Shown here: positions 48,355-58,027 of the stretch, one piece after another
How positions within the stretch are numbered: the stretch's first letter is position 1
How the letters are laid out: every line of letters begins with the position of its first letter
Assembly: GCA_948146395.1 (NCBI GenBank)
Contig: OX411559.1
Coordinates: 33,808,215 to 33,872,214, forward strand
Direction of reading: 5' to 3'
Origin: Fragum whitleyi
Taxonomy: Eukaryota > Mollusca > Bivalvia > Cardiida > Cardiidae
DNA: 64,000 nucleotides
Translations under genes and position numbers: made by a program
The notes under the pieces: model-generated
The model's input: only the letters and a program-made list of their open reading frames with translations
What the model was told of the DNA's origin: nothing
The model's database searches: none

Positions 48355-48900
48355 CATAATACGTCTCGACTTTTGACTAAAAAATTCACCAAACCGCGTT
48401 AAAATATGCGCTAGGTCAGATGAATAGGAACATTTTGTAAAAGTTTCATCCAAATCGGTCCATAAATGGAGGAGGAGTTGCGTTCACAAGATTTTTCAAA
48501 TGAAGGCCTCTTTTTCCATGACACGGCTAATATTCACCAAACCATGACAATATGCACTAGGTCAGGTGACTTGAAACTTTATGTGAAAATTTCATCCAAA
48601 TCGGTCCATAAATGAGGGAGAAGTTGTGTTAACAAGATTTTCTTTTATACATGAAGGCTTTTTTCCATGACGTGGCTGAAATTCACCAAACCGTGACTTT
48701 ATGCGCAGGGTCAGGTGATTAGGAACATTCTGTGAAAGTTTCATCCAAATCCAACTAGAAATTTTGGAGGAGTTGTGCTCACAAGGAAAGTCGACATATG
48801 TACGGACGGACGGACAGACAGAAAAGATGACGCTAATATATGACCCCCTCCAGCTGCGTATAAAAATGAAATCCGAGAAAATACTATGCTTGCACAGTCT
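48355..48900. mobile_element. Non-coding element with ~145-bp internal repeats and GGAC run
   Basis: The unit AAAATTCACCAAACCG...GTCAGGTGA...AAAGTTTCATCCAAATCGGTCCATAAATG recurs three times (about 48383, 48533 and 48672). GTACGGACGGACGGACAGAC (48800-48819) and a CCCCCTCCAGCTGCGTATAA end follow. Confidence 0.65.
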
Positions 48901-49279
48901 AAATCGCAAAATTCAAGAATAGCCTTTAGGTAACGCAAATTTATGCGTAAATTAAACGATACATGTTTTTGAAAGCCAAAAATGTTTCTTGAAAGCCAAT
49001 TTTAATCGTACGATTGCGATGCGATCAAATTTCGACCGTAGGACCTTTCTTGAACGTGGCCCCTGAAGGCAAAACACGTGGGGTTGGTAAACTCGTTCAG
49101 ATACATGATAAAAACAAAGGCTGTGGTTAACTTATGATAATCTTCAATGATATTTAAAGGATTGCGCACGTGCGTATTTTTGCACAAGTGAATTTATGTC
49201 TAAGCAATTTTAAAGAAAATGGACAAAAGCAGAAAGGGAAGATAAATGTTAGCATATAGACCCGTAATTTAGAGTGAGT

Positions 49280-49331
49280 GATCAAAGGTAAATTTTGTCT
49301 ATACAGGTATAGACAAAATTGACCTTTGATC
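49280..49331. repeat. Perfect short hairpin
   Basis: GATCAAAGGTAAATTTTGTC and GACAAAATTGACCTTTGATC are inverted with one unpaired base and a small loop. Confidence 0.85.
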
Positions 49332-49630
49332 TATCGCTTAAACTTGTGGATCTATACCTTCATCGATCCTTGCTGCGTCCACCATCAAGTGAAATTATCG
49401 CTCGATTTGGAAATGGGGTTCCATTTTTTTCAGAGAAGTAATAAAAAGAGAATATTTACTGGATCGGGCTGCTAATACAGATTAATAATCTGCAGATTTT
49501 GCGCGTTTCTAATAATGGTTTACGAAACAATTAGATAAAAAAAACCATTTGATCTAAGGTATTTTGTTGAAATGTGTAAACAGTTCGTCCAGAAAGTGAA
49601 ACTAGACCTCTAAAAGAAGCTATAACATAA

Positions 49631-49755
49631 TTCTACGAAAAACAGGTCGCGACGTTACCAAATAAGCAGATCACGTGATTGGCTTGTGTTATTGCCACAT
49701 TTCTACGAAAAAACAGGTCGCGTATTACCAAATAAGCAGATCACGTGATTGGACA
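49631..49755. repeat. ~65-bp tandem duplication
   Basis: TTCTACGAAAAACAGGTCGC...AAATAAGCAGATCACGTGAT occurs twice in a row with few changes. No gene is seen from 48900 to 50640. Confidence 0.8.
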
Positions 49756-50639
49756 GTGCTGTTGTCAATAGCTTACTTTATTGGACTTAATTCATCACAT
49801 GATTTCCAAATATAGTAATGCAAACATTCGCTACTAGTAAATTCGTACGCAAGTTTCAATAAATTTCGTTTTAAATATAAATTAGCGTGTTAACAATTTA
49901 CATGAAGTGATAGTTGTGTAATTGTTCAACATTATTACTTCTTGATGAAATAAACTGTATGTCTGTGTCAAGTTGAGATATACAAAATAGGCCGGCGTGT
50001 ATTCACATCCTGTTCACGTGATATGTGTAATCAAAAAACCCGAAATGAAATTATCTTGTGTTCATTTTGCGGTTTTGTTAAATCTAAGTTGGAATTGCTC
50101 CGCATTCCAACTTAAAAACCCCTCGGCCGGTCAAAATTGGTTCCGCCTATGCGTATCTCCTTTTTACATAGACATGTACTGTTTATCTAGCTTATATATA
50201 TGTGAAAAGGCCGGTTCTACGATATATAATCTATTTTTCAAGCTCAAACGGTGTTTACACCGCAAAAAATGAATATCCCCCGACAATACTACAATAAAAG
50301 TATATCGCAGTATCCAGGGTTTGTTTAAGCACATATATAGAAGAAAATCTATTAGCCTACAATGGTTTAATTTGCTTGTTAACAGATATAATACATTTGT
50401 ACATTACTGTTATCGGTACACACACTCCACTTTTTGATAAAATACTACACCGCTGATAATTTTACTATGGAATGTTTACAAATAATCCATATCAATGTCA
50501 ACGTGGGAAAATGACGATCGATGATCCTTGGCAATTTGCCAGCCACTGACAGGACTGTCCTTGCCTGGACGTTTGCCAAAGTGTTGTCTCATTATATGTG
50601 TGTACCTTGTCTGAAAAGATATAAAGTTAAATCCTGTTT

Positions 50640-50775
50640 AAAAAAATGTTTACAAAACGTTTTTCTTTTTGTAAAATGGAATTTGTTGAATTTAAAAAAA
50701 CAATGTTAAAAAAATGTTTACAAAACGTTTTTCTTTTTGTAAAATTGAATTTGTTGAATTTAAAATACAATGCTT
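50640..50775. repeat. 68-bp tandem duplication at the left edge of the Polinton
   Basis: Two consecutive units (50640-50707 and 50708-50775) beginning AAAAAAATGTTTACAAAACG, differing at few positions. Their place outside the first gene fits a terminal-repeat region with subterminal repeats. Without the right end this cannot be proven. Confidence 0.8.
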
Positions 50776-50806
50776 TTTTCTGTAAATTGACTAAACAGAT
50801 CTATAC

Positions 50807-51682
50807 TTACAAGCATCCCAGCAGTTCAGTCTCCTCATTTGCCTTACGGGAAGCACCCACGGCACCATCAAACAACTTTTGTACCGTCGCATCATTTGGC
50901 AACCCTTGTTTGTCATGTTTGTCGTGTATTTCCCAGTCTGGATTTGTACTGAATTTTGCCATCATGACATCAATATCACAGCGTTCTATTGTTATCGTTT
51001 TATCTTTGGTGTGCAAAATAACAGTGAAAGACAGATGATGCCGGAGTTCTTGGCCGGATTCGGAATTTAAGTATTTCAATAGTCTCTTTTGATGCAGCAG
51101 AATTTGTGTGAAGCTTAATTCACACATGATCAAACGTGGAAAGGTAATTAACATATTTGCAAGGGTGGCGTATCGCAGAAATGTTCTGTATGGAACCCCA
51201 AAGGTTTTATTTACAGCTGCTTCTAAATTGGAATCCATGGTCAACAGTGCCTCTTTAGCAAAAAGATAGCACTTCCCTCTGATGAATTGTATTATCAATG
51301 TTGCTGTTTTTAGAGAGGTCTCAAGCTGTACTATCTTGGCATGTTCTTCAACAAACTGCTCAATTTTCATATCTTCAAACGATGTTGAAATTCCGGAAAA
51401 TTCTATCGCAATTTGTATACCTCCTGGCGTTAATTCCTTATTTTCCAGTGCTTTAATTTTCTGAACTATTTTTGGCAGAATTTCTTGTGTGACTATTTCT
51501 TCGTCTGATAGTGTATTTTTGGTTCTTGTTTCCTTCGGTTTTTTTTCCTTTGTTCCCAACTTCGAAGTGAAATAATCCAGTCCTTTTTGAAAAATGTCTC
51601 TACTTTCTGGAGGCATTTCGTTGAAAATCATATCCAAAGCATCTTCAGAAAACTTCGCAATATTTTTAATATCTTTCGCCAT
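50807..51682 (-). CDS. Polinton protein of unknown function (291 aa)
   Basis: Leftmost gene of the element, read toward the end. The product is mostly helical by eye, with no signal peptide and no membrane segment. A charged linker (KEKKPKETRTKNTLSDEE) lies at residues ~46-64. A compact middle part includes FGVPYRTFLRYATLANMLITF, reminiscent of a helix-turn-helix, followed by LSFTQILLHQKRLLKYL. A DNA-binding role is possible but unsupported beyond this impression. The ATG at 51682 follows an AT-rich leader. Confidence 0.8.
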   Translation of the reverse strand: MAKDIKNIAKFSEDALDMIFNEMPPESRDIFQKGLDYFTSKLGTKEKKPKETRTKNTLSDEEIVTQEILPKIVQKIKALENKELTPGGIQIAIEFSGISTSFEDMKIEQFVEEHAKIVQLETSLKTATLIIQFIRGKCYLFAKEALLTMDSNLEAAVNKTFGVPYRTFLRYATLANMLITFPRLIMCELSFTQILLHQKRLLKYLNSESGQELRHHLSFTVILHTKDKTITIERCDIDVMMAKFSTNPDWEIHDKHDKQGLPNDATVQKLFDGAVGASRKANEETELLGCL

Positions 51683-51909
51683 ATTTTGTTCTTATCAAAA
51701 AGGGGTGTTTTACACCTTGTACCGGAAAGCAAAGTCATAAACAATTTATAGATAACAAATAGATTAAATACCGTGTTTATTCTAATAAATCTTAAGTAGT
51801 TTAGAAGTAAAGCATTTTTTTATTGCATTATGTCATATTTATAATTCTTGTATCCATGTAGAATATTTTGGTGGTGGATCATTTATAAAAACAAATTTAT
51901 TAAACAAAA

Positions 51910-52482
51910 TTATGTGTTTTTTATCTTTTTTTGAATAGCACTTAATGCCTGTGCTTTTCCCTCTTCTATCAACTTTTTTCTTTCTACTTCACTCAGACTT
52001 GACTGTTTTGAGCGAGTCTTATCTTTGAGATTATTATATCTCTCAAGTTCATCAAGAACCGTTTTAAATTCTTGTTCTGATATTTGCCCATCACTCAGTG
52101 CCGTGGAAATCAAATCTTTCAAACTATTTAACTTAACTGCGGCTAATGTCTTTATCTCATAATGTTTTTGAGCCTTTGAATGCAATCGCCTTCTAATAAA
52201 CTTGACAAATACCCCCGCTACACCACAAACAATTGCAGCAATTTCTAATGGCAACATCAAAGGCAATGCAATTCCAATGCCACCCAAAATCATACTCCCA
52301 GAAATGAGAGTTGTATCAATTCCATCCGTTGCATTTATACCCCTTTTATATTTCTTATACAATGACTGCCTATTATCCCTTTCCTTAATTAATGTCTGCT
52401 CGATTTCTGATATTTTCTGTAATCTATAATTCTGCTCATCTTGCAACTCTGGATACAAACTCGGTGCAGTCGGTTGTTTCAT
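51910..52482 (-). CDS. Polinton membrane protein (190 aa)
   Basis: N-terminal proline-rich start and a helical segment (~15-45). A hydrophobic Gly/Ala/Leu-rich region at ~57-92 (LISGSMILGGIGIALPLMLP and EIAAIVCGVAGVF) probably makes two membrane passes or a hairpin. It is followed by the basic RRRLHSKAQKH and a polar helical tail with DGQISEQEFKTVLDELERY. It lies between the unknown 291-aa gene and the fiber-like gene, in a four-gene minus-strand run. A membrane-active virion or entry protein is a reasonable guess only. Confidence 0.82.
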   Translation of the reverse strand: MKQPTAPSLYPELQDEQNYRLQKISEIEQTLIKERDNRQSLYKKYKRGINATDGIDTTLISGSMILGGIGIALPLMLPLEIAAIVCGVAGVFVKFIRRRLHSKAQKHYEIKTLAAVKLNSLKDLISTALSDGQISEQEFKTVLDELERYNNLKDKTRSKQSSLSEVERKKLIEEGKAQALSAIQKKIKNT

Positions 52483-52507
52483 ATTTTATTATTACAGACA
52501 AAAAAAA

Positions 52508-53134
52508 TTAAAACAATTCAATTAACAACGAAGCAACTGTATTCTCTGTTGTTGCGTTTCCCATCTTACATACAAAATTAATTACACTCCCAGCATCAAC
52601 AATAAAAGGTTTATCAAAATTGACATGCTTTCTTGATGTAGTGTTAAGTGTTATTTCACAACCTGGTAATATTTTTTCATTTACAGAAATACCTACCGAC
52701 ACTTCGCCACTCCTTTTTTTACATGAAATAGCTATACCTAAAATTTGACCACGACGCATCATTACATAACCAGCACCGTCTTCTCTACCACCATTCCCAA
52801 AAGAAAACACTTCATTCTCTACAAGAGTCCCTTTACTTTCTGCAAATATTGAAATTACCAACTTGTCTTTGATATTATTAATGCTATTTCGTAATAAACT
52901 ATTGTTAATGGCCATTTCCTTTACATTTTCTCGAAGTTCATTATGCCTATCTACCTGTGTATTTATTTCTTGAAACAAAATGCTTCTACTATCATGAACA
53001 CTTTGCTGAAAGTCTGAAATTCTCGGCTCTAAATCTGTAATTGGTCTCACTCGCTTATGCAAATCATGAATATGCTGCTTCAGTACTTCAAAGTCGTCGT
53101 TTCTTCTATGTGATTTGATACCAAAGATACTCAT
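52508..53134 (-). CDS. Fiber-like protein: N-terminal coiled coil and C-terminal beta domain (208 aa)
   Basis: Residues ~13-95 have heptad spacing of hydrophobic positions, with no Pro except a short PITDLEPRI kink (FEVLKQHIHDLHKRV...NNSLLRNSINNIKDKL). Residues ~96-208 are beta-rich with alternating hydrophobic residues and many Gly (FSFGNGGREDGAGYVMMRRG, FIVDAGSVINFVCKMG, ASLLIELF). A trimeric stalk plus globular head is the plan of many viral fibers. It sits next to the minor capsid gene, which supports a vertex or attachment role. No sequence relative is named; the assignment rests on architecture and context. Confidence 0.75.
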   Translation of the reverse strand: MSIFGIKSHRRNDDFEVLKQHIHDLHKRVRPITDLEPRISDFQQSVHDSRSILFQEINTQVDRHNELRENVKEMAINNSLLRNSINNIKDKLVISIFAESKGTLVENEVFSFGNGGREDGAGYVMMRRGQILGIAISCKKRSGEVSVGISVNEKILPGCEITLNTTSRKHVNFDKPFIVDAGSVINFVCKMGNATTENTVASLLIELF

Positions 53135-53153
53135 TTTTTTTATAGTGTGAAAA

Positions 53154-53795
53154 TTAAATAATTTCTAAAACAGCACTCATTGGCAAACCATGGTTATCTA
53201 TTTTTTTGTTGCAATTATCTCTAACCGATATTTCAAATTCTGTAATTGCTCCGTTTGACAAATATTTATATTCTGGATGCTCAAATCTTACAGACACAAT
53301 ATCACCATACGCTTTATTTTCAATTGGTACAACTGCTAATATTGTGCTTGGTGTCCCATTTAAAAAATTAAACGAAGTGTTAATTTGTGTAAGATGGATA
53401 TATAGAGATTTTACTGTTGCAAAATCAAGACATTTATTACCAAAATGAGTAGTATTTGCTTTAAATATTCTTTTATCAAACCCTAGCATCAACTTGAGTC
53501 CTTTACTTATCTTGATTTCATTATCAGTAATTAATGATGCAATACCATTAGTTTCATTCACAGACAATGAAATGTTTAAACTTTGAAATAAATCCACAAG
53601 TTGTTGAAAACTATAATAACCATCCTGAATGCGATGAGGTCTCTCTTTACCCTTTTGCACATATTCATTAACAACATTATACCAACCCAGCGTATATGTG
53701 AAACTTTTCAATCCAACCCTTTTGTTCCCATCTCTGTTATCAATATACTGTTGAAAATTAATAGTGTTATCAATGTTTGAAATTATGTGATACAT
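53154..53795 (-). CDS. Probable minor capsid (penton-like) protein, single jelly roll (213 aa)
   Basis: All-beta looking protein without membrane segments. It has GLKSFTYTLGWYNV, DGYYSFQQLVDLFQSLN, a LATVKSLYIHLTQINT-like strand, PSTILAVVPIENKAYGDIVS and a C-terminal EFEISVRDNC...GLPMSAVLEI. A late strand reading E-x-x-V-R-D followed by L-P-x-x-x-x-L-x-I is typical of penton-type minor capsid proteins of Polintons. It is 27 bp from the divergent 518-aa gene, with a shared T/A-rich start region. Confidence 0.75.
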   Translation of the reverse strand: MYHIISNIDNTINFQQYIDNRDGNKRVGLKSFTYTLGWYNVVNEYVQKGKERPHRIQDGYYSFQQLVDLFQSLNISLSVNETNGIASLITDNEIKISKGLKLMLGFDKRIFKANTTHFGNKCLDFATVKSLYIHLTQINTSFNFLNGTPSTILAVVPIENKAYGDIVSVRFEHPEYKYLSNGAITEFEISVRDNCNKKIDNHGLPMSAVLEII

Positions 53796-53822
53796 TTTTT
53801 TTTATAAATCATAAAATAAAAA
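53796..53822. promoter_or_regulatory. Shared start region of a divergent gene pair
   Basis: 27 bp between two ATGs. It reads TTTTTTTATAAATCATAAAA on the plus strand and is T- and ATAAA-rich on both strands. Any promoter must be within or overlap the coding ends. Functional status is inferred. Confidence 0.45.
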
Positions 53823-55379
53823 ATGTCAGTACAAAAAGAATTCAAATATAGCGATGCAGCTCACTATCAACACGCTGGTGTTTTTAACAACAAATCAATT
53901 AATATAATAAAACAAAAAATAATAATATCATCTGATGCAAAGAAAAGTTTTCAAGTAGATTTTCCAAAGATATTTGAAAACTACCTACTACCACAAGTAG
54001 TAACAGAAGAAATAGTAGATAGATGGAATACAAAATGGTTATTATTCTGGCAAAATCAACTAAACTTTGCAATATGGTGTGCAACTACAGGTTGTGGTGT
54101 AGATTATAATAACCACATAAGAGCTGGTGGAATGACTGGCTCACTATTCCTATTTCACATCTACTACCAAACAAGAAGAATATTATTTGAACTAGGAATT
54201 GCACTACCACAAGATAAAAGTTGGAATGCATTTAACAATAGCTATGACCGTGGTGCTTATGAAAGAATATGTAAAGAATTTAACGTCGATCCAAATTCAG
54301 ACTGGAGACAAAAATTATTCCCAAGTGGTGACAGTCTTGGAGTAATCCACACAACTAGCCACACTGCTTGGAAAAGAACAGATTTTAGACATGACAATTC
54401 ATCCCAACACATCCAAAGCAGCACATCATCGAATTTAGACTTGACAAAAATGACATTTGGACCAGAAGTATCAGGAGGAAGAAAATGTGGAGTATCATCA
54501 TGCGAATATCTTCCACCAAAAAAAATTCACATTGACTATTTACAACAAGTAGATGGTGTTAAAAATGTTTGGACCACATTTATACTAGATTCCTCATTAG
54601 GTTTCACAAGAGCTGGAGTTGAAAGAATAAACGAATCAATAAGAACATTTTGCTGGGCTATACTTGGCTCACAATCACAAACAAGAACAGATATTTTAGG
54701 TACTGGAACTGCATTTGATGCACAAAAACAATTTCTTGCAAATGTTGAAGATGCAATTAATGGTCCTATAGATTTACCAAGCCAAATTTCAAGATACCAA
54801 GAAACTTTAAAATATGCTCGTAGTAAAGTTGATTTTGTCTATGGAATAGGACTATATATGTCACCAAGTGATATGGAATTAAGAATTGGTACAATTCAAG
54901 ATTATAATAATAAAATTGTAGTAGCAACAAAAGACCAAGAACTTGGTTTGAATAATAATGTAAATATAAAACCAATTCCACCAAAACAAAATACAGAATT
55001 AAAAGGAACTCCAACAAAGCAAACACAAACAGTACAAGTCAGTTCTGAGGATTATAAAAAAATTACAACCTATGCAAAAGAGCATTATTTACCAAAAGAT
55101 TGGGTTACAAAAGCTGCCAATACACCAGGATTTTTTAATTCATACGTGAAACAACACGCATATCTACTTGATGCTGTTGCTATGCATCCTCATATTACCG
55201 TTAATACAAAACCATCTAGTATAATTATACACCATACTACCCCTCCGCCTAAAATTACCCCTGTTATGTCACCAGAAAAAAAAATAGCAATTCAACATGA
55301 AGATAACAAAACAGCATTAATCGTTGGTAGCATAGCAGTTGGTCTTATCACTTTATTTATTTATGAAAATACTCTTTAG
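53823..55379 (+). CDS. Polinton protein with C-terminal membrane anchor, unknown function (518 aa)
   Basis: A long N-terminal region (to ~350) rich in Trp and aromatic residues (WNTKWLLFWQNQLNFAIWC, GSLFLFHIYYQTRRILFELG, YLPPKKIHIDYLQQVDG). A Pro/Thr-rich, low-complexity linker follows at ~385-490, and a terminal membrane helix (ALIVGSIAVGLITLFIY) at ~495-513. Gene placement between capsid genes suggests a virion protein, perhaps membrane-attached. I do not recognise a fold. Its 3' end overlaps the converging 443-aa gene by 23 bp. Confidence 0.85.
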   Translation: MSVQKEFKYSDAAHYQHAGVFNNKSINIIKQKIIISSDAKKSFQVDFPKIFENYLLPQVVTEEIVDRWNTKWLLFWQNQLNFAIWCATTGCGVDYNNHIRAGGMTGSLFLFHIYYQTRRILFELGIALPQDKSWNAFNNSYDRGAYERICKEFNVDPNSDWRQKLFPSGDSLGVIHTTSHTAWKRTDFRHDNSSQHIQSSTSSNLDLTKMTFGPEVSGGRKCGVSSCEYLPPKKIHIDYLQQVDGVKNVWTTFILDSSLGFTRAGVERINESIRTFCWAILGSQSQTRTDILGTGTAFDAQKQFLANVEDAINGPIDLPSQISRYQETLKYARSKVDFVYGIGLYMSPSDMELRIGTIQDYNNKIVVATKDQELGLNNNVNIKPIPPKQNTELKGTPTKQTQTVQVSSEDYKKITTYAKEHYLPKDWVTKAANTPGFFNSYVKQHAYLLDAVAMHPHITVNTKPSSIIIHHTTPPPKITPVMSPEKKIAIQHEDNKTALIVGSIAVGLITLFIYENTL

Positions 55380-56688
55380 CAGCAGCATATAACAATCCAA
55401 CAACAAGAACAACCAATGCCCATAAATGTTCACCAAACCAGTTGACAACCTTTCCAGTTGTTGATAACAACCACGACACAATAGAACCAATCACACCTGG
55501 TAAAGCGGTTGCAGTTTTTCCAGCAAGACTAGCCAATAGTTTTCCAAGATTGGAAAGTTGTTTTTTTATCCAGTCCTTTGCATTTGATGTTGGTTGTATG
55601 CTTGGAGGAGTTGTTGCACTAGATGGAAGAACGGCTTCAACAATAACACCAATAATCATACCAATAGCAGTCAAAATACTGACAATTGTTATACCTTGTT
55701 CTCTGAATAATGTTCTCAACCTCTGACCGAGTGTTGTGTCTTCTTTTAAAATCTTATTTATGGTTTCCTTAATCCTATTAACCTGACTCCTCAGTTTTTC
55801 TTTGTTAACATTTATCACTTCCAATCTTGCACTTCTTTCTGATTCTAAATCTGACATTCTTGATTGAATCTGTTTCTTTGTATTTTCATCCTCTGTATTA
55901 GCAAGTTTTTCCTTTTCCTTTGTTATTTCTTTATTTGTTTCATTAAGTTTTGCCAACTCATTAGCGATTTCCTCTTTCACATTAGTCATTGCTTTCATAA
56001 TGCCATCCATTTCTCGCTTTGTCATATCTGTTTGGGTTTGTCCATCACTACTTTCCCCTACATCCCAAAACTCTGTTTCCAGAGTTTTAACTGCAGTTTC
56101 AACTTCATCAATTGTCTTTGTTAAATCTTGTATTTCTTTTGGTGAAGAAATGTCTTGCATAGGAATTTCCTCTGTTGCAATTTTGTTTCCTGTCTCAATT
56201 AATTGTTGAAATTCCTTTCTACCTTGATTCACCCTAGTTGCAAGAGATTGATAATCAGTTATTCCTAAATTTTCTCTAACAAAATCAACACCATATTTTT
56301 TTTGAATAGTGTCAATTGAATAAAATTGTAATATAGCATCCAACTTGTTAGACTTGTAATACGAAAGAATGTAATCTTTATTCAAGTCAAGTACACCTTC
56401 AACGCCAAACAAAGGTCTACCCAGTTTATCTTCTTTAAAAATCCAAATCAAATCATCAACACCATCAGGCAATGGTTCTTGATTTCTATCATAAAATCTT
56501 TTTGTCATCTGTTTCAGTAAAGAATTTTCTGCATTTTTTCTATCATCTCCTGTAAGAGTATCTAATGCTTTATATTGAGTATTGAGTGTACTTTGAAACT
56601 GTTCTTCATCTGTAAAAGATGTTTCTGCTTCGTCTATATCGTCTCTGTCATATTCAGGGTTGTGAAATTCCATTCCACCTTCAGCCAT
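55357..56688 (-). CDS. Coiled-coil membrane protein, probable structural protein (443 aa)
   Basis: An acidic N-terminus, then helical parts and a clear coiled coil at ~215-320 (MTNVKEEIANELAKLNETNK, RSARLEVINVNKEKLRSQVN). A membrane helix follows (ITIVSILTAIGMIIGVIVEA, ~335-355). The C-terminal ~80 residues contain hydrophobic or amphipathic stretches (GKLLASLAGKTATALPGVIG, HLWALVVLVVGLLYAAAKEY). Membrane-disrupting or tape-measure-like roles are conceivable. It is divergent from the major capsid gene with 45 bp between start codons. Confidence 0.83.
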   Translation of the reverse strand: MAEGGMEFHNPEYDRDDIDEAETSFTDEEQFQSTLNTQYKALDTLTGDDRKNAENSLLKQMTKRFYDRNQEPLPDGVDDLIWIFKEDKLGRPLFGVEGVLDLNKDYILSYYKSNKLDAILQFYSIDTIQKKYGVDFVRENLGITDYQSLATRVNQGRKEFQQLIETGNKIATEEIPMQDISSPKEIQDLTKTIDEVETAVKTLETEFWDVGESSDGQTQTDMTKREMDGIMKAMTNVKEEIANELAKLNETNKEITKEKEKLANTEDENTKKQIQSRMSDLESERSARLEVINVNKEKLRSQVNRIKETINKILKEDTTLGQRLRTLFREQGITIVSILTAIGMIIGVIVEAVLPSSATTPPSIQPTSNAKDWIKKQLSNLGKLLASLAGKTATALPGVIGSIVSWLLSTTGKVVNWFGEHLWALVVLVVGLLYAAAKEYFHK

Positions 56689-56733
56689 TATTTATTTATT
56701 TATGAAAAAATATTTTTGTCTAAAAATAAAAAC
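56689..56733. promoter_or_regulatory. Shared start region between the 443-aa gene and the capsid gene
   Basis: 45-bp AT-rich interval (ATAAATAAATAAATA on the minus strand; ATTTTTGTCTAAAAATAAAA on the plus strand) between two divergent ATGs. Confidence 0.45.
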
Positions 56734-58002
56734 ATGTCAACATTATACGGGGATAAACTCAACCCTTACAGAAACGTAAGAGAACCACGAGGAGTAAAAG
56801 GAATTCGTCAGAGTGTAGTAATAACAAATAACCCCAGCACTATAGATCAGAACCAACAATTACTAGTCAGATTTCCCTATCTCAGTAATAATGATGTTAT
56901 AGTACCAAGGTCTGCACGTCTTGCTTTTGAAATTGAATTGAAAAGCACAGATGATAATGCAACAGTATACCAAAATCTTGGAAGAGCCATCATTAAAAAA
57001 ACAACAATACGAATATCAGGTAATGAAGTGATGTCAATCGATGATAGTGATATTTACCATTGCTATGTTGATTTGTGGAAGTCCCCTTCTGAACGTATTA
57101 ATATGGCATATCAAGGTATTGGTAACGATAACATGTTAAAACACAGAGTTGGTGCTGGTAACGCTTCCTCAGACAAAGAAGACCGAGCCATAGCAAATGC
57201 ATACAAAAACATATTTTGCATCCCACTTGATTTTGAACTATTAGAAACACATATGCCATTCTACCAAGCAGGTCTTGGTGATAGACTTGAATATGAACTT
57301 ACTTTCAATGATTATGACAAAGTGATTAAATCAACAGACGCAACATCAACTTATAAAATTAAGAATATATGTCTGGAATTTGATATGGTGTCTGATACAG
57401 AACTTGTCAGACAAATAAGACAACATTATGATGGGAAAATGACTTTCTTGTACGACCGTATTCTACGACACAGAAAAATAGCAAAGAATAAATCTGATAC
57501 ACTGTGGAACATAAACTTGAATGTTCCTGCAAGAAGTATGAAAGGCATCCTCATGATATTTGAAGACCCAGAAAGAACAAGTACTGAAACATTTTATAAT
57601 CCAAAGATAGAAAAGGTAGAAATGACAATAGAAGGTGTTCCAAATCAACTTTACAGTCAAGGAATGAAAGCATATCAACAATGGGATGAAATTAACAAAT
57701 TCTTTGCTTTGACTTCAAAGAGAAGCAAGGAAACAGATAAGATTGCAAAAGATTTATATTTCACTAATACAACCTTGGAAAAGTATCTAACTAACAACTA
57801 CGCATTGTGGCTTGATTTACGAACGACAGACGATAATACACTACACGGTTCTGGAAGAAGAGTAGAGAATGCATCAGAGGGCATCACGATTCAAATAACC
57901 AAGGAACAAGGGTCAGATGAAACAATAAATGTGTATTTGTTTGTCATACAAGATGCACAGATTAATTTTGAAGATGGTAGATTTAAAGAAGTTTTGTATT
58001 AA
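56734..58002 (+). CDS. Probable major capsid protein, double jelly-roll type (422 aa)
   Basis: Start chosen at the ATG at 56734, after a T-run/AAAATAAAA leader; an upstream in-frame start would run back through the opposing gene. The protein opens with NPYRNVREPRG and has NNPSTIDQNQQLLVRFPYLS, DVIVPRSARLAFEIEL, LGRAIIKKTTIRISGNEV and a YVDLWKSPSERINMAYQGI segment. A second beta-rich half contains LDFELLETHMPFYQAGLGDR, NLNVPARSMKGILMIFE and VYLFVIQDAQINFED. This arrangement and the neighbouring ATPase fit the Polinton double-jelly-roll major capsid protein. The length is at the short end for that family, so structure prediction is desirable. Confidence 0.8.
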   Translation: MSTLYGDKLNPYRNVREPRGVKGIRQSVVITNNPSTIDQNQQLLVRFPYLSNNDVIVPRSARLAFEIELKSTDDNATVYQNLGRAIIKKTTIRISGNEVMSIDDSDIYHCYVDLWKSPSERINMAYQGIGNDNMLKHRVGAGNASSDKEDRAIANAYKNIFCIPLDFELLETHMPFYQAGLGDRLEYELTFNDYDKVIKSTDATSTYKIKNICLEFDMVSDTELVRQIRQHYDGKMTFLYDRILRHRKIAKNKSDTLWNINLNVPARSMKGILMIFEDPERTSTETFYNPKIEKVEMTIEGVPNQLYSQGMKAYQQWDEINKFFALTSKRSKETDKIAKDLYFTNTTLEKYLTNNYALWLDLRTTDDNTLHGSGRRVENASEGITIQITKEQGSDETINVYLFVIQDAQINFEDGRFKEVLY

Positions 58003-58027
58003 TTTTTTTTTTTTACTATTAATAAAA

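Noticed and set aside
54766..55026. Hydrophobic minus-strand frame within the 518-aa gene
   Set aside because: Antisense shadow of A-rich coding sequence; no independent start context.
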